From: Deinococcus planocerae
GTDB taxonomy: Bacteria; Deinococcota; Deinococci; Deinococcales; Deinococcaceae
DNA: 64,000 nt
Assembly: GCF_002869765.1 (NCBI RefSeq)
Contig: NZ_PNOR01000021.1
Location: 1-64,000 of the forward strand
Direction of reading: 5' to 3'
The translations under genes and the position numbers were made by a program. The notes beneath the pieces were generated by a model. That model had not been told where the DNA came from, did not search any database, and was given only the letters and a program-made list of their open reading frames with translations. This document shows, one piece after another, positions 11,040-21,123 of the stretch (the stretch's first letter is position 1; each line of letters starts with the position of its first letter).

Positions 11040-11070
11040 GGGACGGGCAGAACAGCTTAAGCTTTGGCGT

Positions 11071-11115
11071 TTTTACCCCTCCCCCTTGAGGGGGGAGGCT
11101 GGGAGGGGGTGAGCG
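11071..11115. repeat. GC-rich dispersed hairpin repeat, copy A
   Basis: CCCCCTTGAGGGGG forms a short hairpin flanked by GGCTGGGAGGGGGTGAG. Bases 11079-11112 recur exactly, inverted, at 46638-46671. Confidence 0.65.
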
Positions 11116-11198
11116 GGCGCGGCGTCGAGAGGCCAGTCGGAATGTCCAGGCACTTCTCTTTTCAGTTCGCTTGGAAGACAAAGGGCAAGCTGACGCTT

Positions 11199-11245
11199 GC
11201 CACCCCCCTCCCCGGCCCTCCCCCACAAGGAGGGAGGGAGATACA
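11199..11245. repeat. GC-rich dispersed repeat, CCGGCCCTCCCCC type
   Basis: CCCCTCCCCGGCCCTCCCCC followed by ACAAGGAGGGAGGGAGA. This resembles the CCGGCCCTCTCCCGCAAGGGG type at 46538-46578 (inverted there), a motif seen as an intergenic repeat in many bacteria. Confidence 0.5.
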
Positions 11246-11285
11246 GGAGATACATCAGAATCCCTTTCCCTTCACTGAGGCTCCC

Positions 11286-12419
11286 ATGACCCAACCTTCC
11301 CAGTCCGAATACCTCTGGTTCCTCCAGCTCTCCCGTGACGGCGAGTTTATCGGCACGCGGGAAAAGCCGCCGCGCAGGCCCACGCTGCCCTACCTCTCCA
11401 GCCTGATCACGACGGCGGGCGAGGCGGGGTTTACGGCGCTGCTGACGGCGACGAACTACCACTCCGAGCACGAGAACTACACGGCGGCGATTGCGGCCCT
11501 CGCGCGGACGGCGCAGACGGACCCGGGGCTCCTCATCGCGGTGCGGCCCGGCATGTTCCACCCGGCGATGTACGCGAAGATGCTTGCCACGGCGCAGAAC
11601 CTCTTCCCCGGACGGGTGCGGGTGAACATCGTGACGGGGAGCAGCCCCGCCGAGAACGCGATGTACGGCGACTTCGAGCCGCACGCCCAGCGGTACGAGC
11701 GGACGCGCGAATTCATGTCCATCCTGCGGCAGCTCTGGACCCAGGCGCCGCCCGTGAGCCACCGCTCGGAGCTGTTCGCCTTCGAGAACGCGGTGCTCGA
11801 CCCGCCGCCCGTGCAGCCTATCCCGATCTACTTCGGCGGCGCCTCGCCAGTCGCGCAGCGCATCGCCGCCGACCTCGCCGACGTGTACCTGATGTGGGGC
11901 GAGCGGGAGGACATGCTCGCCGAGCGGATGGGCCAGATGCGGGCGTTGGAGGCGGAGACGGGCCGGTCCCTGCGCTACGGCCTGCGGACCCACGTCATCG
12001 TGCGCGAGACGGAGGAGGAAGCGTGGCAGGCCGCCGAGAGGTTGATCTCACGGGTGGACCCCGAGGTACGCCGCGCCTTTGTCGAGAGCTACAAACACGT
12101 GGACGGCGTGGGCCAACTGCGCCAGATCGAGATGCTGCGCGGGCTGGAGGAGGGTAACCTCCTTGTCGAGCCGGGCCTCTGGGCGGGCGTCGGCATGGCC
12201 CGCAGCGGGGTGGGCGTGGCGTTGATCGGTAGCCCCGAGCAGGTCGCTGCCAAGATTCGGCGGTACGAGGACATGGGCTTTTCCTCCTTCATCTTCAGCG
12301 GCTACCCGCACCTGGAGGAGGCGCGGCGCTTCGGGGAACTCGTCATGCCGCTGCTCAAGGGGCAGGCGGGCGAAGGCGCGCGCGCCATTCACACGGACAC
12401 GGTGGCGCCGGTCGCCTGA
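11286..12419 (+). CDS. LLM-class flavin-dependent monooxygenase, SsuD-like
   Basis: A 377-residue bacterial luciferase-like (TIM barrel) FMN-dependent oxidoreductase. Segments typical of alkanesulfonate monooxygenase SsuD and relatives are 'EYLWFLQLSRDGEFIG', 'ALLTATNYHSEHENY', 'LIAVRPGMFHPAMYAKM', 'RVRVNIVTGSSPAENAMYG' and 'IPIYFGGASPVAQ'. Enzymes of this branch use FMNH2 and O2 to remove sulfite from organosulfonates. It lies downstream of a sugar-type ABC importer but is separated by 246 bp of repeat DNA; no flavin reductase gene is adjacent. The substrate is inferred only. Confidence 0.85.
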   Translation: MTQPSQSEYLWFLQLSRDGEFIGTREKPPRRPTLPYLSSLITTAGEAGFTALLTATNYHSEHENYTAAIAALARTAQTDPGLLIAVRPGMFHPAMYAKMLATAQNLFPGRVRVNIVTGSSPAENAMYGDFEPHAQRYERTREFMSILRQLWTQAPPVSHRSELFAFENAVLDPPPVQPIPIYFGGASPVAQRIAADLADVYLMWGEREDMLAERMGQMRALEAETGRSLRYGLRTHVIVRETEEEAWQAAERLISRVDPEVRRAFVESYKHVDGVGQLRQIEMLRGLEEGNLLVEPGLWAGVGMARSGVGVALIGSPEQVAAKIRRYEDMGFSSFIFSGYPHLEEARRFGELVMPLLKGQAGEGARAIHTDTVAPVA

Positions 12420-12476
12420 GTCCTCCTGTGATCCTCAGCCCTGGAGGCGGCCTCGTGGGTCTGCCTCCTCTTTCTT

Positions 12477-12824
12477 TCACCCCCGCGCCCGCAGCCCCAC
12501 CAGCAGCCCCGCCGTGAAGGCCCCCGCGAAGGGCAGCCGCGCCGTCAGCACCCGGCCCAGCCACCCGGCGCCCGCCTCCCCTCCCTGCCGCAGCCACGGG
12601 TCGGCGAGGGCCTGCACGCGCGGCCAGTTGACGGTCACGAGGTCGAAGTGGGCCAGGAGTTGTAGAGTCAGAACGAGCAGGCCCAGCGCGACGAGGGCCA
12701 CCCGCCCGAGCTTTTTCAGGGCGAGCCCGGTGGCAAATCCCAGCAGGGCACCGACGCTGAGGTCGGGAAGGAGGGGCCGCAGGGCCTCGGCGAGGGAGGC
12801 GGTGGACAGGGTGTCGGGGGGCAC
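12477..12824 (-). CDS. FUN14-family membrane protein
   Basis: About 115 residues with two to three membrane segments. The centre 'LSVGALLGFATGLALKKLGRVALVALGLLV' followed by 'LAHFDLVTVNW' and a final 'AFTAGLLVGLRARG' is the FUN14 domain pattern. The bacterial role is unknown. The GTG at 12824 (VPPDTLS) is chosen because it gives a normal family length; the -10 TAGGCT on the minus strand lies 11 nt upstream and overlaps the -10 of the divergent sigma factor gene. Confidence 0.7.
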   Translation of the reverse strand: MPPDTLSTASLAEALRPLLPDLSVGALLGFATGLALKKLGRVALVALGLLVLTLQLLAHFDLVTVNWPRVQALADPWLRQGGEAGAGWLGRVLTARLPFAGAFTAGLLVGLRARG

Positions 12825-12835
12825 GGGCGGGGGGC

Positions 12836-12845
12836 AGCCTAGCGT
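12836..12845. promoter_or_regulatory. Overlapping divergent -10 elements
   Basis: TAGGCT on the minus strand (12836-12841) and TAGCGT on the plus strand (12840-12845) share two bases. The plus hexamer ends 7 nt before the ATG at 12853. Only one polymerase could occupy this site at a time. Confidence 0.45.
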
Positions 12846-12852
12846 CCGCCGT

Positions 12853-13473
12853 ATGGCTGACTCCTTGCACGGAACGAGGCGGTATGGTGGGCGGGACGTG
12901 ACCGAAGTGCCCGATGTCCTCACGCCCGAGCTGCTCGCCCGCCTCAGTGACGGGGAGGAGGCCGCGTGGTACGACTTCGTGAGCGCCTACGAGGGCCGGA
13001 TGTACGCCTACCTCTACCGTCTGGAGGGCAATGCCGAGGACGCGCTCGACCTCACCCAGGAGGTCTTCTACCGGGCGTGGCGCAGCATCCGCACCTTCCG
13101 CGCAGGTGAGCGGGTGCTGCCGTGGCTGTACCAAGTCGCGCGCAATACCCAGATCGAGTCGCACCGCCGCAAGCAGCTCCAGCGCTTCAGCCTGGAGGAG
13201 GCGCGCGAGGACGTGGGCTTCGAGGTGACGAGTGCCGCGCGCTCCCCGGTGCAGGCCGCCGAGAGCGCCGACGCGCAGGACCGGGTGCAGCGGGCCCTGA
13301 TGCGGCTGCCGGAGGAGTACCGCGAGGCCGTCGTGCTGCGCTTCGTCGAGGACCTGCCCTACGACGAGATCGCCCGGATTCAGGAGGTGGCGGTCGGCAC
13401 GGCCAAAAGCCGCGTCTTCCGGGCCAAGGAGCAACTGGCGGAGCTGCTCGCGGACGTGACGGACGTGCATTGA
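12853..13473 (+). CDS. ECF RNA polymerase sigma factor
   Basis: A 206-residue (from ATG 12853) or 191-residue (from GTG 12898) sigma-70-family ECF factor. Region 2 contains 'YLYRLEGNAEDALDLTQEVFYRAWR' and 'WLYQVARNTQIESHRRK'. Region 4 contains 'LPEEYREAVVLRFVEDLPYDEIA' and 'VAVGTAKSRVFRAKEQL', the -35-binding helix-turn-helix. No anti-sigma factor gene follows directly; the next gene encodes a PKD-CAP protein. The leaderless -10 supports 12853, whereas the domain itself begins near 12898. Confidence 0.92.
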   Translation: MADSLHGTRRYGGRDVTEVPDVLTPELLARLSDGEEAAWYDFVSAYEGRMYAYLYRLEGNAEDALDLTQEVFYRAWRSIRTFRAGERVLPWLYQVARNTQIESHRRKQLQRFSLEEAREDVGFEVTSAARSPVQAAESADAQDRVQRALMRLPEEYREAVVLRFVEDLPYDEIARIQEVAVGTAKSRVFRAKEQLAELLADVTDVH

Positions 13474-13523
13474 GGGGCGGGCCGTGGTGGCTTCCCTCAC
13501 GCCGGACGTGGCCCCCGGGCCGC

Positions 13524-13529
13524 TAGGCT
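13524..13529 (+). promoter_or_regulatory. -10 element TAGGCT of a leaderless gene
   Basis: TAGGCT ends 6 nt before the GTG at 13536. Confidence 0.55.
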
Positions 13530-13535
13530 GTCCGG

Positions 13536-14543
13536 GTGACTCGGTTGAGGATGCAAAGGGGCCTGCTGGCGCTGCTGGCGGGCGTGCCCGGGATGGCATT
13601 GATGGGGGCGTGTGCGGCGCAGCCCGTGGGGTTCCGGGTGAGCCTCTCGATGAACGAGGAGCAGCGCGCGCCGCTGAGCGTGTCGTTCACGGCGCAGGCC
13701 CCCGCCGAGTACCGGGTGGAGTGGGACTTCGGGGACGGCGGCACGGGGCAGGGACGGCGGGTGACCCACACGTACTACCGGCCCGGGACGTACACCCTGC
13801 GGGCGAGCCTGCTCGACTCGCGTGGCCGGGTCCGCTCCACGGCCACCAGCCAGGTCGAGGTCGCCAGCAGCGGGCCCGAGCGGGCCGGGCTGGTGCTGCT
13901 CTTGGGAGACGGCGAGGTGCGTCTCAGCGCGGCAGGCAGCGTGGTGTACCGGCCCGCCACGCCCAGCTTCACGCTCGACGGGCGGGCCGTGGGGGCGGGC
14001 CCCGTCCCGGTCGCGGCGGGGCCACACCGCGCCTCCGTGCGGATGACGGGGACGGGCGGGGCGCTGGAGCAGTCGCTCACCTTCCGCATGGCCCCGCTGA
14101 CCCTCAGCGTGCCCTTCGAGACCGAGGTGCTGCGCCTGACCAACCAGGCCCGCGCGCGCGGCTGGAACTGCGCCACCCTCAAGGAGGGCGGCCCCGCCCT
14201 GCCCCCCCTCACCCGCGACCCGAAGCTGGAGGGGGCGGCCCTCGCGCAGTCGGCGGGCATGGCCCTGCACGGCTACTTCGACCACGAGAGCCCGGTGGAC
14301 GGCAGCAGCCCGTGGCTGCGGGTGCAGGCGACCGGATTCGAGGCGCAGACGACCGCCGAGAACATCGCCGCCGGGCAGACCACGCCGCAGGAGGTCGTCG
14401 ACGGGTGGCTGCGCAGCCCCGGCCACTGCCGCAACATCATGGGCGACTTCACCCGCCTCGGCGTGGCGTACGTCAACCGCCCGGACTCCGAGTACGGGCG
14501 CTACTGGACCCAGGTCTTCGCCACACCGGCACAGGGGCAGTGA
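13536..14543 (+). CDS. PKD domain plus CAP/SCP domain exported protein
   Basis: A 335-residue exported protein. The N-terminus (hydrophobic core, then MGACAAQ) fits a lipoprotein or Sec signal with Cys near 26. Residues about 45-110 form a PKD domain ([23 protein letters not shown]). Residues about 190-330 form a CAP domain of the bacterial SCP type: '[15 protein letters not shown]', '[26 protein letters not shown]', 'AENIAAGQ', '[12 protein letters not shown]', 'RLGVAYV'. The CAP His/Glu site (H in FDHESP, E in AENIAAG, H in PGHCRN) is intact. Role unknown; probably cell envelope. Start GTG 13536 from the leaderless -10. Confidence 0.88.
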   Translation: MTRLRMQRGLLALLAGVPGMALMGACAAQPVGFRVSLSMNEEQRAPLSVSFTAQAPAEYRVEWDFGDGGTGQGRRVTHTYYRPGTYTLRASLLDSRGRVRSTATSQVEVASSGPERAGLVLLLGDGEVRLSAAGSVVYRPATPSFTLDGRAVGAGPVPVAAGPHRASVRMTGTGGALEQSLTFRMAPLTLSVPFETEVLRLTNQARARGWNCATLKEGGPALPPLTRDPKLEGAALAQSAGMALHGYFDHESPVDGSSPWLRVQATGFEAQTTAENIAAGQTTPQEVVDGWLRSPGHCRNIMGDFTRLGVAYVNRPDSEYGRYWTQVFATPAQGQ

Positions 14544-14625
14544 GGGGCACTCCCGTCCGACTATCTCCCGCCTGCGGCTGATCCGTCGCGCTGCCTTCGT
14601 TTCCTAGAGCATTCGACGGAAGAAG

Positions 14626-14697
14626 TGTCACCCTGAACGAAGTGAAGGGTCTTGTCCGGCGCGTTGGAGATGCTTCGCTCGCGCTCAGCATGACAGC
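14626..14697. repeat. Dispersed palindromic repeat, copy 2 (REP-like)
   Basis: Starts TGTCACCCTGAACGAAGTGA and ends GCTCAGCATGACA. The termini TGTCA/TGACA are inverted repeats and the interior GAACGAAGTGAAGG/GCTTCGCTCGCGCTC is nearly so. It matches 1971-2069 and resembles REP-like hairpins common in bacterial intergenic DNA. Confidence 0.65.
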
Positions 14698-14715
14698 TTT
14701 ATCGCGTCAAACGCT

Positions 14716-15048
14716 CTACCGGGCCTGCTCCGCCGTGTTCCCGGTCGTGCGGGCGTTGGTGAAGACGTAGCGGGGGCGTTTCGTCCAGGTCACGCGGTTG
14801 TCGTTGCCGAGGAACTGCAAGGCGCGCGCCCCCTCCAGCGTGATCACGTTGCCGCTCCCGGTGACGTTCACGAAATCGCAGACGCCTTGCAGCGAGAGCG
14901 TGTTCCCGCCGCCCGCGACGGTCACGCTGCGGCCCGCGCAGTCGAGGGTGAGGGCCCCGGCGGGCGCCTGGACCGCCCGGTTCAGGGTCTGCGGCTGCGC
15001 GAGGACGGGGGAGCCCGACAGCAGGGCCAGCGCGAGGAGGTGTCTCAT
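14716..15048 (-). CDS. DUF3060 domain exported protein
   Basis: A 110-residue protein with a signal peptide (cleavage after SPVLAQ) and a short right-handed repeat region typical of DUF3060: 'LDCAGRSVTVAGGGNTLSLQG', 'CDFVNVTGSGNVITLEG', 'LQFLGNDNRVTW'. Two Cys residues, in LDCAGR and GVCDF, could pair after export. Function is unknown. The gene is monocistronic. Confidence 0.75.
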   Translation of the reverse strand: MRHLLALALLSGSPVLAQPQTLNRAVQAPAGALTLDCAGRSVTVAGGGNTLSLQGVCDFVNVTGSGNVITLEGARALQFLGNDNRVTWTKRPRYVFTNARTTGNTAEQAR

Positions 15049-15156
15049 AGGTCGCCCAGCGAACCGGCTCCCGTGAGGGCGACGGGCGCGGGGTTGCTCA
15101 AGGGCCGTTGCGCCGTCCTTGGCGGCAGTTTGAGGGCGGGCCAGGGAGCCGGGCCC

Positions 15157-16389
15157 TCAACCTCTCCCCACCCCCTCGTCCACCAGAGGGGGCTCGCCCA
15201 GGGTGACGCGGGCGAGGGTGCCGCCGCCGGGGGCGTCGTCCAGGGTCACGTCGCCGCCGTGGGCGCGGGCGTAGCGGCGCACGAGGGAGAGGCCCAGGCC
15301 CTGCCCGTCCGCGAGGCCGCGCGGTCCGCGCTCGTAGGGGAGAAAGACGCGCCCGCGCAGCTCGGGGGACAGGCCGGGGCCGTGGTCGCGCACGGTGATC
15401 TCCGGCCCCCCGGCCCTCATCCCCAGGGTGACCTCGACCGGGCCTGCAGTGTACTTCAGGGCGTTCTCGACGAGGTTCTCGACGATCTGACGCACCCGGC
15501 CCGGGTCCACGAGCCAGGACACGGGCTCCCCCGGCAGGTGAATGCTCACCCGTCCCCCTTTGAGGCGGCCCAGCAGGGGACGCAGGTCGGTGCGGACGGC
15601 GCGCAGGGTCACGTCGAGGTACAGGTCGTTCAGGCGGGTGAGGTCGGCGCGGCTGGCGAGCTGGGTCGCGCTGTCCTCGATGAGGGCGAGGAGGTGCTGG
15701 CGCTGTTCGGGCGTGTCGGCGTGCCGGAGCAGGTCGCTGGCGAGCATCAGGGCCTGGAGGGGGCGGCGCAGCTCGTGGCTGGCGAGGCTGAGGGCCTCGC
15801 GCTGGCGGGCCTCGCGGCGCGCGCGGCGGTCACGCTCGGCCCGCCACAGCAGCAGGGCCCGCCCGGTCAGGACCATGCTCAGCAGCCCGGTCACGAAGGC
15901 GGTGAAGACCAGCGCGCGGCGCATGTCCTGAAGGGCGCGCAGGTACGCCACGCCCGTCTCCCCGGCGTAGCTCCCTGCCTGCGCGTTCAGGCGGACGGCC
16001 TCGCGGGCGGCGGCGGCCACCGAGGCGGGCGTGTTCTCTCTCAGCAGGCGCTCGACCCGGGCGAGCCGGGCGTCCCCGTAGTCCTCCACCGTCGCCAGCG
16101 CCGTGAACTGGGCCGGATTCCCGGCGCTGGAGAGCGCGCGGTCGCCGATGTCCCGCCGCTCCTCGTCGCTGAGGGTGGGGTCGAGCCGCGCCACCTGATA
16201 GGCCTGCACGTCCTGCGCGAGCCCCTGGTAGGCATAGGGAGACCAGCCGTTGCCGTTGCGCAGCAGGGTGTCGTACGCGGGCTGGGTGGCGAGCATCAAG
16301 AGCGCCACGGTGAGCAGCGCGGGCAGCGCGGCGAGCAGCCCTTCGCGCACCACGACCGCCCGGGGAACGCGGTGGGCGGCGGGGGTCAC
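15157..16389 (-). CDS. Sensor histidine kinase with periplasmic sensor domain
   Basis: A 410-residue membrane kinase. TM1 is about 16-36, then an about 120-residue periplasmic helical sensor region, then TM2 about 158-182. The H-box is [10 protein letters not shown] with the phospho-accepting His near 205. The ATPase domain has the N-box ([10 protein letters not shown]), G1 (DHGPGLS) and G2 ([11 protein letters not shown]). The start GTG at 16389 overlaps the stop of the upstream exported protein gene by GTGA, so the two are translationally coupled. No response regulator is encoded beside it. I infer that the upstream protein supplies the signal. Confidence 0.9.
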   Translation of the reverse strand: MTPAAHRVPRAVVVREGLLAALPALLTVALLMLATQPAYDTLLRNGNGWSPYAYQGLAQDVQAYQVARLDPTLSDEERRDIGDRALSSAGNPAQFTALATVEDYGDARLARVERLLRENTPASVAAAAREAVRLNAQAGSYAGETGVAYLRALQDMRRALVFTAFVTGLLSMVLTGRALLLWRAERDRRARREARQREALSLASHELRRPLQALMLASDLLRHADTPEQRQHLLALIEDSATQLASRADLTRLNDLYLDVTLRAVRTDLRPLLGRLKGGRVSIHLPGEPVSWLVDPGRVRQIVENLVENALKYTAGPVEVTLGMRAGGPEITVRDHGPGLSPELRGRVFLPYERGPRGLADGQGLGLSLVRRYARAHGGDVTLDDAPGGGTLARVTLGEPPLVDEGVGRG

Positions 16390-16934
16390 GGGGCGGGCGT
16401 GATGCGCTCGGCGAACCACACCCACGCCGCCCCGTACAGCCGGGCCGGGAAGCGGGCGGGGTCGTTCGGCAACACCACGGTGAGGGGCCCCTTCTCGAGG
16501 ACGGGAATGGGCCTCCCGTTCGCCGTGTGCGCGAGCATGATGGGCGCCGCCAGGTAGTCGGGCGCACGCAGGGTGGTCACGAAGCCGTTCGACGCGTAGA
16601 CCCGCAGGTCCTGCCCCGCGAAGCCCCCGAGCGCGGCGAGGTTGCGCAACGGCACCCCCTCGTAGGTGAAGGTGCGCCGGAGCTGGAGATGCTCGGTCGT
16701 GTACCGCACCGTGGGCAGCGCGAGAAGCTGGGCGCGCGTGAGCCGCCAGGTGCGCGGGCCGCCCTCCAGGGTCAGCAGCACGCGCTCGCCGGGCCGGGCG
16801 GGAGGCAGAGGGCGCCCCGCCCGGACGTAGCTGAACGGGCGGAAACCGGAGTCGTCCCCGGCCTGGGGCACGCCGAGCGCCAGCCCGGAGGCGAGCGCCG
16901 CCAGCGCGAGCAGGGCGCGAAGCTGTGCGGACAC
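16386..16934 (-). CDS. Exported SUOX-fold pterin-binding-like protein (PruR-like)
   Basis: A 182-residue protein with a signal peptide (cleavage near 20). It contains the oxidoreductase molybdopterin-binding (SUOX) fold pattern: '[20 protein letters not shown]', '[29 protein letters not shown]' and '[20 protein letters not shown]'. The Cys that ligates Mo in sulfite oxidases is absent, so catalysis is unlikely. Proteins of this shape, such as PruR in Agrobacterium, bind pterins in the periplasm and regulate a membrane partner. Here the partner is probably the histidine kinase whose start codon overlaps this stop. Start GTG 16934 from TAGACT 6 nt upstream. Confidence 0.7.
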   Translation of the reverse strand: MSAQLRALLALAALASGLALGVPQAGDDSGFRPFSYVRAGRPLPPARPGERVLLTLEGGPRTWRLTRAQLLALPTVRYTTEHLQLRRTFTYEGVPLRNLAALGGFAGQDLRVYASNGFVTTLRAPDYLAAPIMLAHTANGRPIPVLEKGPLTVVLPNDPARFPARLYGAAWVWFAERITPAP

Positions 16935-16940
16935 GCGCCG

Positions 16941-16946
16941 AGTCTA
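16941..16946 (-). promoter_or_regulatory. -10 element TAGACT for the pterin-binding-like/kinase operon
   Basis: Read on the minus strand, TAGACT ends 6 nt before the GTG at 16934. Confidence 0.55.
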
Positions 16947-17073
16947 GTGCGCCCGCCCCCGCCCCGTCTGCGGGTGGTCTGGGGAACGCGATGAACCCCG
17001 GGTGAGGAAGCCGGGAGGGACGGCTGAGAGCCGGGGTCAGCCCCCCGTCAAGTGGTCCCCGCACAGTCGGGGC

Positions 17074-17973
17074 ATGAGACCCCCCTCCGCTTGGTTGATT
17101 CCCGGCCTCCTCTGCTCGCTCCTGGGCACGGCGGGCGCCGCCCCGCGGGTCAGCGCCCAGAGCATCATCGTGAACCCGGTGCCCACCTCCCTGAGCGTAA
17201 GGGTCTGGACGGACCGCACGCCGGGCGGGACCGGGACGGCGATCTACGCCCCCGGCGACCGCATCCGGCTCTTCACGAGCGTGAATCAGGACGCCTACGT
17301 GTACCTCTTCAACGTGGACCCGCGCGGGAACGTGGACCTGATCCTCCCCAACCGCTACGGGGGCGGGGGCAACTTTCTCAAGGCGAACACCACGAAGGTC
17401 TTTCCCGACGCGGGCGATCCCTTCTCCTTCGACATCGCCACGCCCTACGGCCTGAACAGGGTCCTCGCGCTGGCGAGCCGCACGCCGCTGAACCTGGGGC
17501 AGATCGCCTCGTGGGGGGCCAAGCAGAACACCTTCGCCACCGTGAACGTGCAGGGCCAGGAACGGCTCGCGCAGGCGCTGAGCATCGTCGTGACGCCGGT
17601 GGACCAGAGCGGTTGGGTGAGCGGCACGGCGTCCTACAGCGTGGTGCCGCGTGCGGTGGGGGGACGGCCCGCTCCCCTGCGCCCGGCCCCCGTGCCGCCC
17701 GTGCGCCCGGCGCCCACCCGGCCCGCCCCGGCCCATCCGGAGGACTTCCTGGACCGCGACTGGCAGACCTCCTTCGAGCGCCAGGGCCGCGTGGAGGACG
17801 TGTACGCGGAGTACGCCGCCCGCCTGCGCCAGCAGGGCTACCGTCAGGTCGAGCGGCGCGAGAACGGCAACGGCCTTCGCCTGCGCGGCGAGTTCCGCCG
17901 GGGCCAGGACCGCGTGACCCTGGAGGTCCGCCAGCAGGGAGGCCGCTTCGAGGTGAAGGTCACCCACCGCTGA
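17074..17973 (+). CDS. DUF4384 domain exported protein
   Basis: A 299-residue protein with a signal peptide (cleavage near GAAPRVSAQ). Residues about 45-160 match DUF4384: 'VRVWTDR', '[28 protein letters not shown]', '[15 protein letters not shown]', '[10 protein letters not shown]'. A Pro/Arg/Ala linker (about 205-225) precedes a C-terminal domain ending in '[17 protein letters not shown]'. Such proteins are associated with the cell envelope or surface layer; function is undetermined. A hairpin CCCCGCACAGTCGGGG lies directly before the ATG. Confidence 0.85.
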   Translation: MRPPSAWLIPGLLCSLLGTAGAAPRVSAQSIIVNPVPTSLSVRVWTDRTPGGTGTAIYAPGDRIRLFTSVNQDAYVYLFNVDPRGNVDLILPNRYGGGGNFLKANTTKVFPDAGDPFSFDIATPYGLNRVLALASRTPLNLGQIASWGAKQNTFATVNVQGQERLAQALSIVVTPVDQSGWVSGTASYSVVPRAVGGRPAPLRPAPVPPVRPAPTRPAPAHPEDFLDRDWQTSFERQGRVEDVYAEYAARLRQQGYRQVERRENGNGLRLRGEFRRGQDRVTLEVRQQGGRFEVKVTHR

Positions 17974-17978
17974 GTCCG

Positions 17979-18591
17979 TCAACCCCGCACGCCGCCCTGG
18001 GAGCGACCGGGGCGGCGTGCCTCCTTGACCGGACCGCGCCGCGCTCCCCTCTTGTGGGTGGCCTTCCACGCGAGGGCGAGTTCCTCGTCATACTCGCGCA
18101 CGCTCTCCACGGCCACGTCGGCGAGGTCGCCCGGGCCCGCGACGCTGCCGTACCCCGAGGAGGACCACAGCTCAAGGGCCTTGGCGTCGAAGGTGTGCGT
18201 TCCCAGGGTCAGGCGCGCGGGTTTGGCCGCCCTCACGCGGAGGTCGACGGCGTAGAGCATCCGCCCGTCGCGGGCCTTGAAGGCGTCGAGGGTGAAAATC
18301 TGGTCGACCGTGCAGGTCTTGGGGTCGCCGTAGGGCACGCCGGAGGGGGTGGCGTACCGGTCGAGCTGCCCGCCAAGCGCGACTGCGAGGTCCCGCTGCT
18401 CCTCGTCGTCGTCGGTGACGTAGGCGACGGGCGGGCACAGGGGCACAGGTCGGCACCCGTGAGGGGCCGCAGGTTGCCCTGCTGGGGATCGGCCCGGGCC
18501 GTGCCGAGCAGGAGGGCGAGGGCCGTCAACCCCAGGAGCGCGCGCCCGCTGAGGGCAGTCTCCGCGCCGGGAGGCCGGGCCCGGGGAGCAT
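17979..18591 (-). pseudogene. Frameshifted exported protein (8-bp tandem duplication)
   Basis: A mature-like segment ('PPVAYVTDDDEEQRDLAVAL' and onward, 17979 to about 18435) is in a different frame from the signal-peptide-like segment just upstream ('LLGLTALALLLGTARADPQQ'). At the junction the plus strand carries GGGCACAG twice in tandem (18433-18440, 18441-18448). Removing one copy joins the frames and reads TGADLCPPVAYVTDDD. The best upstream ATG (18591) needs a further 2-nt change in a GCGCGCGC run to enter the signal frame. So the gene is broken once, perhaps twice, unless these are sequencing errors. The protein family is not recognised. Confidence 0.65.
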
Positions 18592-18764
18592 CTCTGCTAG
18601 GCTGGACGCCTTCCCCCTCCGGGTGGTCCGCCCACCCTCCGCACTCCCTTTCCCCCGCTTGCCGTGCACCAGGCCGACGCCGCGTCCCCCTCCTGTCCGG
18701 GCCCCCACCGCCGGAGAGGCGCCGCACGCCCACGTGACGAAGCCGGTCCCGCCGTGGAGGCCCC

Positions 18765-19859
<1,095 letters not shown>

Positions 19860-19873
19860 GGGGGGCTGCGCCC

Positions 19874-20010
19874 GTGAGTGGTGAGTGGGAAGTGGTCAGT
19901 GGAGGGGACCCCATGTTGCTCCCCAGCTTCCCGGCTCCTCCTTCCCCCCCTCCTCACGGTGGAGATGACTGTCCCCGCACCCACTCACCACTGACCACTT
20001 CCCACTTCCC
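19874..20010. repeat. Heptad-type inverted repeat, GTGAGTG family
   Basis: The left arm (19874-19904) reads GTGAGTG GTGAGTG then GGAAGTG GTCAGTG. The right arm (19982-20009) reads CACTCAC CACTGAC then CACTTCC CACTTCC. The arms are 7-bp-periodic and complementary, with about 77 bp between. It lies between pdhA and pdhB. The same family occurs at 57408-57500. Confidence 0.7.
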
Positions 20011-20028
20011 GTCCCTCGAGGTTCCCGC

Positions 20029-21030
<1,002 letters not shown>

Positions 21031-21123
21031 GGGAGGAGGGACGCAGACCAAGAACCGTGCACGGCTTGATTCCCGCCTAGCGCACGTTTGCGCCTCAAGC
21101 GGAAATCATGAAGCCTGGGAAAG

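Noticed and set aside
15157..18069. A 970-codon minus-strand frame joining several genes.
   Set aside because: Only the 15157-16389 part is the histidine kinase; the rest is a frame that happens to stay open across other genes.
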